Assembly (NCBI GenBank): GCA_947258785.1
Contig: CAMYJT010000005.1
Span: forward strand, 90,993 to 123,273
Reading direction: 5' to 3'
DNA length: 32,281 nucleotides
Source of the DNA: an uncultured Gammaproteobacteria bacterium
Lineage (GTDB): Bacteria; Pseudomonadota; Gammaproteobacteria; Arenicellales; JAANXG01
Under the pieces are notes generated by a model. It was not told the origin of the DNA, did no database searches, and worked only from the letters and a program-made list of their open reading frames with translations. Position 1 is the first letter of the stretch. Each line of letters starts with the position of its first letter. The translations under genes and the position numbers were made by a program. Below, piece by piece: positions 9,437 to 17,473 of this stretch.

Positions 9437-9795
9437 AGAGAGAGCCAGCCTGTAAGCCGGGTTCTGTCGAGGACAGCCATTCATCTGGGACAGACGTCGC
9501 CGCCCGCCTCTAGCAACCTACCCAGGCCTGGCGCGGGCCACGCCATTAGGCCTCTATTTGGTCTTGCTCCGGGTGGGGTTTACCCTGCCGCGGGTGTTAC
9601 CACCCGCGCGGTGCGCCCTTACCGCACCTTTTCACCCTTACCACCGGGAAACCGTGGCGGTATATTTTCTGTGGCACTTTCCGTCGGCTCACGCCGCCCA
9701 GGCGTTACCTGGCACCCTGCCCTGTGGAGCCCGGACTTTCCTCCAGAGGAGTGGGGCCAGCCCCGCTCCCCCAGCGACTGTCCAACTGGCTCTCC
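9437..9795 (-). ncRNA. rnpB: RNase P RNA (bacterial class A)
   Basis: Catalytic RNA that removes 5' leaders from tRNA precursors with the protein RnpA. The universal 5' core GAGGAAAGTCCGGGCTCC is at 9726-9743 on the minus strand, followed by CAGGGTGCCAGGTAACGCCTGG. The 3' core has GAATGGCTGTC and ACAGAACCCGGCTTAC (about 9452-9467). The two ends pair as P1: GAGAGCCAG at the 5' end with CTGGCTCTC at the 3' end. About 359 nt fits class A RNAs. Ends are estimated from the P1 helix. Placement between rsmI and mraZ matches Pseudomonas-type order. Confidence 0.96.
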
Positions 9796-9801
9796 AGAAC
9801 C

Positions 9802-9831
9802 ACCATACCGGATCGAGCCGGTCCGCGACAA
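9802..9831 (-). promoter_or_regulatory. Putative rnpB promoter
   Basis: On the minus strand TTGTCG (9826-9831) and TATGGT (9802-9807) are 18 bp apart. The -10 ends about 6 nt before the first base of the P1 helix, exactly where a start site for a stable RNA would be expected. Inferred from sequence only. Confidence 0.55.
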
Positions 9832-9909
9832 GCCCCCGCCGGATCCGGGGTCCGGCTGACCGCAACGTCTCGACGCCGGCCGGTTGCCGCGCTCCGCAAG
9901 CGGCGCGGG

Positions 9910-10764
9910 CTAACGCTGAGTTTTCAGTTTCAATCCGCGCTGGTAAGCTGCGTTTGCGCTCAGGCCGCATATCTTCCCCGCCAGAGACGCAGATTGCTTC
10001 AAAGGCAGCTGCTCCAGCAGGATCGACAGCACTCGCTCCACATCGGCTGCCGGTGTTGCGGCCGCGTCCCGCCCGCGTATCAGCACCACGAACTCCCCCC
10101 GGCGCAGGCCGGGGTCACTCGCCAACCACTCAAGCAGGTCATTTAAGGTCCCCCGACGGACGCCTTCGAACTGTTTCGTGATCTCCCGCGCGACCACCGC
10201 CTCGCGGTCTCCACCGAAGACCGCCACCATATCGCGCAGCGTTGCCATCAGGCGATGAACCGACTCATAAAATATCAAGGTACGTGGATCGTTCTGGACG
10301 GTCCCTAATCGCCGACGCCGTTGTGGTGATTTGGCCGGTAAAAATCCCTCGAACACGAACCGATCGGTCGGCAGGCCGGAGACCGACAACGCCGCCACCG
10401 CAGCGCACGGTCCGGGGACGCTGACCACCTCACACCCACGGTCTTGGGCCAGGCGCACCAGACGGTATCCAGCATCGCTGATCAACGGTGTGCCTGCGTC
10501 GCAGATCAAGGCGATATCCTTTCCCGCGCCCAACCGGGCCACAAGCGTCGCTGCTTGACGGCGTTCATTGTGATCATGATACGGAACCATCGGTGTACGC
10601 ACACCATACCGGCCGGCGAGCCGCCGGCTGAGCCGGGTATCTTCCGCGGCGATCAGATTGACGTCGGACAACACCCGCACCGCCCGCGCCGTGATGTCAT
10701 CGAGATTACCGATCGGTGTCGCCACCACGTAGAGGATTCCTTTTTTGCCTGGCTGCTTACCCAA
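9910..10764 (-). CDS. rsmI: RsmI, 16S rRNA (cytidine-1402-2'-O)-methyltransferase
   Basis: Tetrapyrrole-methylase-fold enzyme that 2'-O-methylates C1402 of 16S rRNA using S-adenosylmethionine. It has 284 residues, like E. coli RsmI. Motifs are YVVATPIGNLDDIT near the start, AAEDTRLSRRL, CDAGTPLISDAGYRL, VPGPCAAVAALSVSGLPTDRF, FYESVHR and REITKQFE. The start is a TTG at 10764, chosen because a GGGAG ribosome-binding site lies 8 nt before it; the nearest alternative, a GTG 12 codons in, would cut into the conserved first strand. It is divergent from lpoA across 37 bp. Confidence 0.96.
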   Translation of the reverse strand: MGKQPGKKGILYVVATPIGNLDDITARAVRVLSDVNLIAAEDTRLSRRLAGRYGVRTPMVPYHDHNERRQAATLVARLGAGKDIALICDAGTPLISDAGYRLVRLAQDRGCEVVSVPGPCAAVAALSVSGLPTDRFVFEGFLPAKSPQRRRRLGTVQNDPRTLIFYESVHRLMATLRDMVAVFGGDREAVVAREITKQFEGVRRGTLNDLLEWLASDPGLRRGEFVVLIRGRDAAATPAADVERVLSILLEQLPLKQSASLAGKICGLSANAAYQRGLKLKTQR

Positions 10765-10801
10765 TCGTTATACTCCCGTTATCGTGACCCTCATCTGACT
10801 G

Positions 10802-12793
10802 GTGCTCATATCTGCCGTGATTAGACTGGCTTGCGCCATTGCCATTATTGCAATCGCCGGATGCGCGTCACAACCGTTGCCTCATTCAACCCGAGAACCA
10901 GCCGGCCGGGCGACGCCGACCGAAAGCGTCTCTGCGCCATTGGAGAAAGCCGATCGTGACCTGACCGCACAGGAATTGCTCAATGCCGCATCGGAATACC
11001 TGACCCACGCGGAAAGCGCCCCGCCGGATCAGCGCGCCGATCTGCGGCTCAAGGCGGCTGCCGCATTGATTCGCGTTGGGCGGATAGAACCTGCGGCACG
11101 TTTGCTACAGTCCGTCGACACCTCAAACCTTGCGCCAATATACCGGGCGCGGCAACAGCTGTCCCAGGCGCGTATCGAACTCCACCGCAATCGGCCCAGC
11201 AACGCGCTCTCGTTGATCGACCCCTGGTTGAACCAACCCGGCCTCAGCCCTCAATTGCACGCGGAGTTAAGGCAATCCCGCGCCCGGGCCAACCTACTCT
11301 CGGGCCGGGCGTTGGAGGCGATTCGAGATTTGATCACCCGCGAGCGGTATTTGACCGCCGAGCAGGAAAAGATACGCAATCTGGCGCAGACCTGGGAAGT
11401 GCTTGGACGTTTGCGCCAATCCGAGATGCTCGACGCGCGCCGATCGAGCGGGGACGCAACGCTGTCGGGTTGGATCGACCTGGCGGCGATCCAACTGGAA
11501 CATGGTCATGACCCGTTTCGGTTGCAGAACGAAGTCGAACAGTGGCGGGCCCAGTATCCCGGCCACAGCGCCAACCAACTTCTGCAACACCGTGCCGGCA
11601 CGGTGTCCAGGGCGGTCCCGATGCGTATCCGTAGGATTGCCCTGCTGTTGCCCTTGGCATCGAAATATGGACGTGCCGCCGAGGCGGTGCACGACGGATT
11701 CATGGCGATGCACCGGGTGGATGGGGACCCTGAGAAGCCGGCGGTAACAGTTTACGACATCGGTGGTGAGCCTGGTCTCGCTCCAGTGTACTATCGGCTG
11801 GCGGCGCAGGAGGACGCCGAAATGATTGTCGGGCCCCTGGGCAAGCTAGCCGTCAATGAGTTGATCACCAGCGGCATCGGATCGCTGTCGATCCTGTTGT
11901 TGGGCAGCGTCGCGAATTCAGTACCTCTGCCGGACAACGTCTACCAGTTCGACTTATCGCCGGAGCACGATGCGCGGCAAACCGCGTTGCGCGCCTATCT
12001 GGATGGTCACCGAACTGCGGCGGTGCTGTATCCGGAGACCGATTGGGGAGAACGCGTACATCATGCGTTTGCGCAGCGCTGGGAACAGCTCGGTGGCATG
12101 ATCACCGAAAGCCGTGCTTACATCGACGGCCAGACGGACTATTCGTCGCCGATTAAGGAGTTGCTGAACATCGTTAATTCCTACGGGCGTAAACGAGAAT
12201 TGTCTCGGCTACTGGGCCACTCGCTCAAATTTCAGCCACGCCGCCGCCGAGACATCGATTTTCTATTTCTAGTCGCCAAGACGGCAGCGGCGCGCTTGCT
12301 GAAACCGCAAATCAATTTTTTTCATGCCCACGATCTGCCCGTGTACTCAACCTCCCACGTCTATGCCGGCAAACCGGACCCCGTTAACGACGCCGATTTG
12401 AATGGAATCCTGTTCGGCGACATGCCGTGGATGCTCAACAGCAACAGCCGCATTCGTCAGGCCCGCAGGATCATCCAGGGAGACTGGGCTTACCGCCATA
12501 CACCTCTCGACCGCTTGTATGCCTTGGGCATGGACGCCTACGCGATCACCCGCTCTCTGGCGCTACTGCGCGATAATCCGGACATGCTGGTCGAGGGCGC
12601 GACCGCGAACCTGCGGATGAACCGGAACGGGCAAATTATACGTCAATTGAATTGGGCGTATTTCGACGGTGGCCGTCCCATTGTCCGGGATATCGACATC
12701 AGCGCGCAACTTTGGGACCTGAGTCAATATGGAGACACGACGCATCGCCCGCCATTTGTTACGCGGAGTGTGGGCGGAAGACCAAGCCCTTGA
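10802..12793 (+). CDS. lpoA: LpoA, outer-membrane lipoprotein activator of PBP1A
   Basis: Outer-membrane lipoprotein that reaches through the periplasm to stimulate the bifunctional peptidoglycan synthase PBP1A. It has 663 residues (E. coli 678). A hydrophobic signal ends in the lipobox IAIAGC, followed by a TPR-like helical N-terminal region (to about residue 260) and a C-terminal periplasmic-binding-protein-like LppC domain starting at RIALLLPLASKYG (about 278). The GTG at 10802 is the longest start; a GTG at 10817 gives a neater signal peptide. No good ribosome-binding site is visible for either. Its last 65 nt overlap yraN in another frame. Confidence 0.93.
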   Translation: MLISAVIRLACAIAIIAIAGCASQPLPHSTREPAGRATPTESVSAPLEKADRDLTAQELLNAASEYLTHAESAPPDQRADLRLKAAAALIRVGRIEPAARLLQSVDTSNLAPIYRARQQLSQARIELHRNRPSNALSLIDPWLNQPGLSPQLHAELRQSRARANLLSGRALEAIRDLITRERYLTAEQEKIRNLAQTWEVLGRLRQSEMLDARRSSGDATLSGWIDLAAIQLEHGHDPFRLQNEVEQWRAQYPGHSANQLLQHRAGTVSRAVPMRIRRIALLLPLASKYGRAAEAVHDGFMAMHRVDGDPEKPAVTVYDIGGEPGLAPVYYRLAAQEDAEMIVGPLGKLAVNELITSGIGSLSILLLGSVANSVPLPDNVYQFDLSPEHDARQTALRAYLDGHRTAAVLYPETDWGERVHHAFAQRWEQLGGMITESRAYIDGQTDYSSPIKELLNIVNSYGRKRELSRLLGHSLKFQPRRRRDIDFLFLVAKTAAARLLKPQINFFHAHDLPVYSTSHVYAGKPDPVNDADLNGILFGDMPWMLNSNSRIRQARRIIQGDWAYRHTPLDRLYALGMDAYAITRSLALLRDNPDMLVEGATANLRMNRNGQIIRQLNWAYFDGGRPIVRDIDISAQLWDLSQYGDTTHRPPFVTRSVGGRPSP

Positions 12794-13100
12794 CTATCTG
12801 TTGCGGCATGGATTGAGACGCGTTGAGGCGAATTACCGCTCTCCGTTCGGCGAACTCGACCTTATTATGGAAGACGGTGAATACATCGTCTTCGTTGAAG
12901 TCCGCTACCGAAAAACAACCCGATTCGGCGGCGCCGCCGAAAGCATAGATCCCCGCAAGCGCAGCAAATTGCGAGCCAGTGCCGAACATTATCGACAACG
13001 GCATGGCTTGACAAACAATCGGCCGTGTCGATTTGATGTCGTATGCATCACAGGTACTGGCGAAACCGCGGACTTGCTGTGGATAAAGAATGCCTTTTAG
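12729..13100 (+). CDS. yraN: YraN, UPF0102 endonuclease-like protein
   Basis: Conserved 123-residue protein of the UPF0102 family, which has a restriction-endonuclease-like fold and no settled cellular role. Visible motifs are the N-terminal AEDQALDYLLRHGLRRVEANYR, then GELDLIMED and FVEVRYRK, which supply the acidic and lysine residues typical of this nuclease fold, and CRFDVVCI near the end. The ATG at 12729 lies 65 nt inside lpoA; later starts would remove conserved sequence. Ends in TAG. The lpoA-yraN-SIS-dolP order is the standard gammaproteobacterial one. Confidence 0.92.
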   Translation: METRRIARHLLRGVWAEDQALDYLLRHGLRRVEANYRSPFGELDLIMEDGEYIVFVEVRYRKTTRFGGAAESIDPRKRSKLRASAEHYRQRHGLTNNRPCRFDVVCITGTGETADLLWIKNAF

Positions 13101-13155
13101 CTCGCCTCGGGTGCGACTCTACTACGCGTGATGTTTTTCAATTAAGATACATTGC

Positions 13156-13752
13156 ATGACGTTAGACCCGACGCAACGAGTCATAAACCATTTCAATGAA
13201 AGTACGAGCGTTATCCGTGACGCCATGAATCGCGTCGCTCCAGACGTCGCCACCGCGGCTGCGGTCATAGCGGACGCTCTGCTCAAAGACAATAAGGTGT
13301 TGATCTGCGGAAACGGCGGATCTGCGGCGGATGCCCAACACATGTCCGCAGAGCTACTAAACCGATTCGAGATGGAACGGCCCGGGCTGGCCGGGCTGGC
13401 GCTCACAACCGATACATCGACGCTGACTTCGGTGGCCAACGATTACAGCTACAACGATGTATTTGCCAAGCAGATCATGGCGCTGGGTCGGCCACACGAT
13501 ATCTTGTTTGCCATCACCACCTCGGGAAATTCCCGCAACATCCTGCAGGCAGTGGAATCCGCGCACGAACGGGACATGATCTGTATCGGATTGAACGGCA
13601 GGGATGGCGGTGAATTAACCGGCGTACTCAGAGCCGATGATGTCAATATACTGGTCCCCGGGCCTTCGACAGCAAGAATCCAGGAAGTGCACGGTGTGAT
13701 CATTCACTGTATTTGCGATCTAATCGATCACCAGCTTATGGAGCCATCATGA
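13156..13752 (+). CDS. SIS-domain protein: DiaA (DnaA initiator-associating) or GmhA (phosphoheptose isomerase)
   Basis: A 198-residue single SIS-domain protein. GNGGSAADAQHMSAELLNRF (about 53-72) forms the sugar-phosphate loop, followed by TTSGNSRNI and a C-terminal helix HGVIIHCICDLID. Position after lpoA-yraN and before dolP is that of E. coli diaA, whose product binds DnaA and promotes replication initiation. However, GmhA, the first enzyme of ADP-heptose synthesis, has nearly the same fold and motifs, and rfaE2 from that pathway lies two genes on. Sequence alone does not separate the two; either or both roles are possible. The stop overlaps the dolP start by 4 nt. Confidence 0.85.
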   Translation: MTLDPTQRVINHFNESTSVIRDAMNRVAPDVATAAAVIADALLKDNKVLICGNGGSAADAQHMSAELLNRFEMERPGLAGLALTTDTSTLTSVANDYSYNDVFAKQIMALGRPHDILFAITTSGNSRNILQAVESAHERDMICIGLNGRDGGELTGVLRADDVNILVPGPSTARIQEVHGVIIHCICDLIDHQLMEPS

Positions 13753-14333
13753 AGTCAAACAGTCCCCTTCTGCTTGTCCCACTGATCACCGTAGTACTGT
13801 TGATGACGTCCTGCGTGGCCACGCTGATAGGCACCGCGGCTGTCACCGCCGTGGATGTCGTACACGACCGGCGCACAGTGGGTTCCTACATCGATGACGG
13901 CACCATTGAACTGCGGATTCGCGAATTCCTCATTCGTGATCCCAAGATACGCAATAACACCCATGTCAGCGTTACCAGCCTGAACGGCATCGTATTACTC
14001 ACCGGCGAGGCGGCCACCTTGGAGCTGCGTAACGAGGTCGCGACCAAGGCCAAGAAAATTAACGGCGTGCGACAGATTGTCAACGAACTGCGCATTGCCG
14101 GCCGGACCGCTCTGTTCAGCCGGGCAAACGACACATGGCTGACCAGCAAGGTCAAGACGCGATTGATCAAAGACACCGGAGTCGACGCGAATCGTATCAA
14201 AGTTGTCTCCGAGTATGGCAATGTCTACCTGATGGGTGTGGTCACTCGCGCCGAAGCCAACACCGCGACTGAAATCACACGCAGCGTCGGTGGTGTGGTT
14301 CGTGTGGTAAAAGTATTTGAGTACACCAATTGA
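13749..14333 (+). CDS. dolP: DolP (YraP), dual-BON-domain outer-membrane lipoprotein
   Basis: Division- and outer-membrane-stress-associated lipoprotein that binds anionic phospholipids and supports outer-membrane integrity in E. coli. From the ATG at 13749 it has 194 residues. A signal sequence with cysteine at 22 (LLMTSC, a slightly atypical lipobox) is followed by DRRTVGSYIDDGTIE and two BON domains (about 48-116 and 125-194). The ATG is preferred over an upstream in-frame start at 13713 because it overlaps the previous stop as ATGA and puts the signal peptide at the N-terminus. Its stop overlaps the rfaE2 start. Confidence 0.92.
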   Translation: MKSNSPLLLVPLITVVLLMTSCVATLIGTAAVTAVDVVHDRRTVGSYIDDGTIELRIREFLIRDPKIRNNTHVSVTSLNGIVLLTGEAATLELRNEVATKAKKINGVRQIVNELRIAGRTALFSRANDTWLTSKVKTRLIKDTGVDANRIKVVSEYGNVYLMGVVTRAEANTATEITRSVGGVVRVVKVFEYTN

Positions 14334-14812
14334 GCACTAGCAGCGAAAAAATCGCTTACTACCCACAACAATTAGACAAACTGCTTGAATCGTTGAAACG
14401 TCCGTGGGTGTTTACCAATGGCTGCTTCGATATATTGCATCGAGGCCACATCGCATACCTCGAGCAGGCCGAGCAATTAGGGCGCAGTCTAATCGTGGCG
14501 ATCAATGACGATACGTCAGTGCGCCGACAAGACAAAGGCCGGGAACGCCCTATCAATACACTCGAAGACCGTGCCGCCGTAATCGCGGCACTACAATGTG
14601 TGGATGCGGTCGTTCCATTCGACCAAGACACTCCACTGTTGTTGATCAAGAAAATCCGTCCCGACCATCTGGTCAAGGGCGGAGACTGGCCGATCGAAAA
14701 CATTGTCGGGGCGAAAGAAGTGATAAGCCACGGGGGTCAGGTACACTCCATTCCGTTTCGTTACCAACGATCTACAACCGCCCTCATAGAACGCATTCGC
14801 GGGCCAACTTGA
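14330..14812 (+). CDS. rfaE2: RfaE2, D-glycero-beta-D-manno-heptose 1-phosphate adenylyltransferase
   Basis: Nucleotidyltransferase that makes ADP-D,D-heptose for lipopolysaccharide inner core. It has 160 residues. FTNGCFDILHRGH (28-40) carries the HxGH motif, and VAINDDTSVRR, RPINTLEDRAAVIAAL, VKGGDW and the C-terminal RSTTALIERI motif are present. In E. coli this domain is fused to the kinase as HldE; here it is free-standing. The start is a TTG at 14330 sharing TTGA with the dolP stop; no closer ATG exists. The coupling to dolP ties heptose supply to an envelope operon. Confidence 0.92.
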   Translation: MSTSSEKIAYYPQQLDKLLESLKRPWVFTNGCFDILHRGHIAYLEQAEQLGRSLIVAINDDTSVRRQDKGRERPINTLEDRAAVIAALQCVDAVVPFDQDTPLLLIKKIRPDHLVKGGDWPIENIVGAKEVISHGGQVHSIPFRYQRSTTALIERIRGPT

Positions 14813-14834
14813 GGTCTCCGCCGAATCTATCCGC

Positions 14835-14855
14835 ATGCGGCCATTGGGTCCGCAT
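14835..14855. terminator. Weak hairpin in the convergent rfaE2/transpeptidase gap
   Basis: ATGCGG (14835-14840) and CCGCAT (14850-14855) form a 6-bp perfect stem with a 9-nt loop in the 51-bp gap where two convergent genes end. No T-run follows on either strand, so bidirectional termination is only a suggestion. Confidence 0.3.
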
Positions 14856-14863
14856 CCTCTGTG

Positions 14864-16066
14864 TCACTGTGGATCGAAATAAGCCTCGATCACCTTACGT
14901 GCGACGTAAGCCGACTTCACTTTCCATCGCTCCTCGTTGATGGTCAGCGACGCAAATGCGATTTTACGATTGCCGAGTAGCGCGTATCCGACGAACCAGT
15001 CATTTCTTCCTTTGGGCGACAGGCCAGTCAACGAACCGGTTTTACCGCCGACTTCGACGTCCTGTAGATGCCCACGAAAAAAGCGTTTAAATGCGCTGCG
15101 CGCCGATCCACTGCGCACCGTCTCCATCATCAACCGCCGGAGCTTCTGCGCCGTGTCCGGGCTCACCGACGTGGCGAGTGCATGCGGCTCATGGATGTAC
15201 AGTGGAATACCGTGCTCATCCAGCAGTTCCTTGACAATGTGCGGCACAACCATCACACCGTCGTTTGCGACCGCGCTCGCCAGCATAGCGCCGTGCCAGG
15301 GGCTAAGTTTGCTGGTCCGGTTGAATCCAGAGGCCACTTCCGCCAGCGACCATTCGTCGTCCTCCACTGAGACGGCGCTCGCTCCGACTATGAGGTCGCC
15401 GTTCAATTGCCGGTTGAACCCGAATCGCCGCGAATACTGCTGTAGCGCCTCCGCACCAAGCCGGTAAACTCCCAGCCGGGCAAACACCGGATTCACCGAT
15501 TCCGCAAACGCCTTGGTCAACGTTGGACGACGCGTCCACTTATTGTCCCGATGACGCAACACCTGTCGTTTGTACAAGCTGGTGCGTTTACCGTTGAAGG
15601 GAAGTACAGTGTCAGGTTCAACCTGCCCCATATCCAACGCTGCGGCGGCAGTCACGATCTTGAAAACCGAGGCTGCCGGATAACTGTTACGAAGCACCAG
15701 ATTACCCAGACCTCTGTCTTTGGTATCCCAACTGGATAATGCGATGACGTTGCCGAGCACCGGATCAATAGCGATAAAAGCGGCATAGTCCGGCCGATAG
15801 CGACGATAAAGTCCATCGAGTACGTCCTGAACGGTCGGATTCAGCGTATACACGACTCGAGCCTGATAGACCCGCTCGCCCCCGCGAATAGTGATCTGAT
15901 CGGGATAGCGATTACTTCTGACGTATTCCGTCAGCGTCTCTGCGATCGTCGAATGGTCGATGCCGAACAGGTCAGATCGCGTGAAGCGCACCGCGGCCAG
16001 CTCAATCGGCAGCAACGACAGATACACCAACAGGGCAGCCGCCAACAACCCAAGGTAACGTTTCAT
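14864..16066 (-). CDS. Stand-alone penicillin-binding transpeptidase-domain protein
   Basis: Membrane-anchored D,D-transpeptidase of the class B type, with a very small N-terminal part. From the ATG at 16066 it has 400 residues. One membrane segment (about 3-20) and about 90 residues of non-catalytic sequence precede the penicillin-binding domain with SVFK (133-136), SVN (190-192) and KTG followed by S (342-345). All three catalytic motifs are intact. It is shorter than FtsI or PBP2 and lacks their full pedestal domain. In-frame ATGs at 16084 and 16081 overlap the upstream macro gene, while 16066 leaves a 4-nt gap. Its role is unknown; it is not the dcw FtsI, and a class D beta-lactamase is unlikely given its length and anchor. 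Confidence 0.85.
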   Translation of the reverse strand: MKRYLGLLAAALLVYLSLLPIELAAVRFTRSDLFGIDHSTIAETLTEYVRSNRYPDQITIRGGERVYQARVVYTLNPTVQDVLDGLYRRYRPDYAAFIAIDPVLGNVIALSSWDTKDRGLGNLVLRNSYPAASVFKIVTAAAALDMGQVEPDTVLPFNGKRTSLYKRQVLRHRDNKWTRRPTLTKAFAESVNPVFARLGVYRLGAEALQQYSRRFGFNRQLNGDLIVGASAVSVEDDEWSLAEVASGFNRTSKLSPWHGAMLASAVANDGVMVVPHIVKELLDEHGIPLYIHEPHALATSVSPDTAQKLRRLMMETVRSGSARSAFKRFFRGHLQDVEVGGKTGSLTGLSPKGRNDWFVGYALLGNRKIAFASLTINEERWKVKSAYVARKVIEAYFDPQ

Positions 16067-16070
16067 TCCG

Positions 16071-16574
16071 TTACTCGTCATCATGCCCGTCCTGGATTGC
16101 TTGATATACCTCGATGTCCTGCTCCGAAAAACAACAGCAAACGATCTCATCGAACCGCTCGTTGTATCCTTCCATAACCGTCAGTGCAATACCTGCTGCG
16201 GCAGGTTTGGGATAACCGTAAACGCCCGTACTGATACCGGGAAACGCGATCGAGCGAACTCCGTTCGCAAGCGCCACTTCAAAAGACTGCCGGTAACACG
16301 ATTCCAACAGCATCGCTTCGTCATGCTCACCGCCCCGCCACACTGGACCCACCGTATGTATGACCCATTTGGAAGGCAGCCTGAACCCCGGTGTAATCCT
16401 GGCCTCGCCGGTGGGGCAGCCGCCGACCTTTTTACACGCCTCCAACAGTTCCGGACCCGCGACACGGTGAATTGCGCCGTCCACTCCACCGCCGCCCAAC
16501 AACGAAGTATTTGCAGCGTTGACCACCGCGTCAACCGTCAAACTGGTGATGTCACCAAGTATCAGCCTGATCAT
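16071..16574 (-). CDS. Macro-domain protein (YmdB-like, ADP-ribose/O-acetyl-ADP-ribose hydrolase family)
   Basis: A 167-residue single macro domain. Motifs are GDITSLTVDAVVNAANTSLLGGGGVDGAIHR (split here: GDIT, then NAAN with the catalytic-site asparagine, then GGGGVDGAIH), CPTGEARITPGF, VIHTVGPVW, and the phosphate loop SIAFPGISTGVYGYP. Members bind ADP-ribose and often deacetylate O-acetyl-ADP-ribose or remove ADP-ribose from proteins; E. coli YmdB also modulates RNase III. The ATG at 16574 puts the conserved IRLILGDIT at the N-terminus; a longer upstream extension looks non-coding. It ends 4 nt before, or overlaps, the transpeptidase gene, so the two are probably co-transcribed. Confidence 0.9.
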   Translation of the reverse strand: MIRLILGDITSLTVDAVVNAANTSLLGGGGVDGAIHRVAGPELLEACKKVGGCPTGEARITPGFRLPSKWVIHTVGPVWRGGEHDEAMLLESCYRQSFEVALANGVRSIAFPGISTGVYGYPKPAAAGIALTVMEGYNERFDEIVCCCFSEQDIEVYQAIQDGHDDE

Positions 16575-16683
16575 AGGGCGATATTTAAACGTAACTTCGA
16601 ACGAATGTGAAATTCTTGGCGGGCCGTTCACGCCGGCACGGACCAGCGTAACCGGCATCCGCTTTACTGCTATACTCAGCCGC

Positions 16684-17214
16684 ATGCAACGGCAACCCGG
16701 AATTGGCAAGAGATTACTAATGGCGTGGCTGTTGACCGGCATCAGTATTGGAGTCAGCGCCGGCGCCGATCCAGGGCTCGCCCCAGGCGACCTGGTCCTG
16801 CGATATCTCCGGCAAGACGTGTTCTTGAGCCCCGGTAACGGTTTTCAGCGCGTGCGCATCGGTCACAGCTTCCGGCACGTTGCACGGGAGTGGGGACAGC
16901 CAAAGCAAAAGTTGGGACGCGGATGGGGCGGCAAAAATAAATGGCTGTATGAAGCCGGGGACAAGACCGTGCTGTTAGTGAGCGGGACCGACAGGATACA
17001 AAGCATCTCCGTCATTGGTGCGCCCAATTCACTGTACCAGTCCGTTGAGGGCGCCCGCTTTGGCATGACCCCGCAGCAAGTGACGCGCCTGTACCCCGGC
17101 TCTGGTCCGCCCGGTCAGCACAAGGTATTATCCTACCGCCGCCTCGGCATCGAGTTTACGTTCGCCAACCGAAAACTGAAGGCGATGCGGGTGTTTGCGC
17201 CCGGCGGCCGCTAA
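16684..17214 (+). CDS. Secreted protein of unknown function with two similar subdomains
   Basis: I do not recognise a named family. From the ATG at 16684 it has 176 residues: a basic start, a hydrophobic segment LLMAWLLTGISIGVSA and a likely signal peptidase site near AGA-DP. The mature part contains two similar units. One has VRIGHSFRHVAREWGQP and a following strand SISVIG; the other has ARFGMTPQQVTRLYPG and ends FTFANRKLKAMRVF. The pattern of a helix containing G-x-S/T-x4-V, then Gly-x-Pro and strands, resembles BamE/BLIP-like repeats; this is an inference. It is divergent from the macro gene across 109 bp. Confidence 0.65.
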   Translation: MQRQPGIGKRLLMAWLLTGISIGVSAGADPGLAPGDLVLRYLRQDVFLSPGNGFQRVRIGHSFRHVAREWGQPKQKLGRGWGGKNKWLYEAGDKTVLLVSGTDRIQSISVIGAPNSLYQSVEGARFGMTPQQVTRLYPGSGPPGQHKVLSYRRLGIEFTFANRKLKAMRVFAPGGR

Positions 17215-17473
17215 CCCGATGCGGAGACTCCTGATGCACGCACGGCCACCGCGAGCACCGCCGCCTCGTAATGACTGAACATACGCGCCGTACGCCGGGC
17301 GCGATAAGACAGCAAACCCAACATCGTTGGGGAAATGCAGCGATATGGGCACGGCCGGCCTAGGGCGCTAGCCTGCATATTGCACCAAGGCGGCGAAATA
17401 ATGGTCTATCAACTTGATTGTGTTCAATGATTCGGTCTTAGGTGATTCGTACAGTTTATGCTTCTGCAATCGC
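17215..17473. other. Intergenic stretch between the secreted protein and rppH
   Basis: About 260 bp with no convincing gene. A 55-codon minus-strand reading frame (17211-17378) runs through it with no recognisable family and no ribosome-binding site. In E. coli and Pseudomonas, ptsP follows rppH in this direction; nothing like it is seen here. Confidence 0.4.

Noticed and set aside
9302..10181. Several open reading frames over the rnpB region on both strands
   Set aside because: They overlap the conserved RNase P RNA core, and their translations are low-complexity Arg/Pro/Ala with no family resemblance.
14864..16066. Class D beta-lactamase
   Set aside because: SxxK, SxN and KTG are shared, but the length, membrane anchor and N-terminal region fit a penicillin-binding transpeptidase better.
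17211..17378. 55-codon minus-strand frame downstream of rppH
   Set aside because: Too short, no family resemblance, no ribosome-binding site, and it overlaps the stop of the opposite gene.
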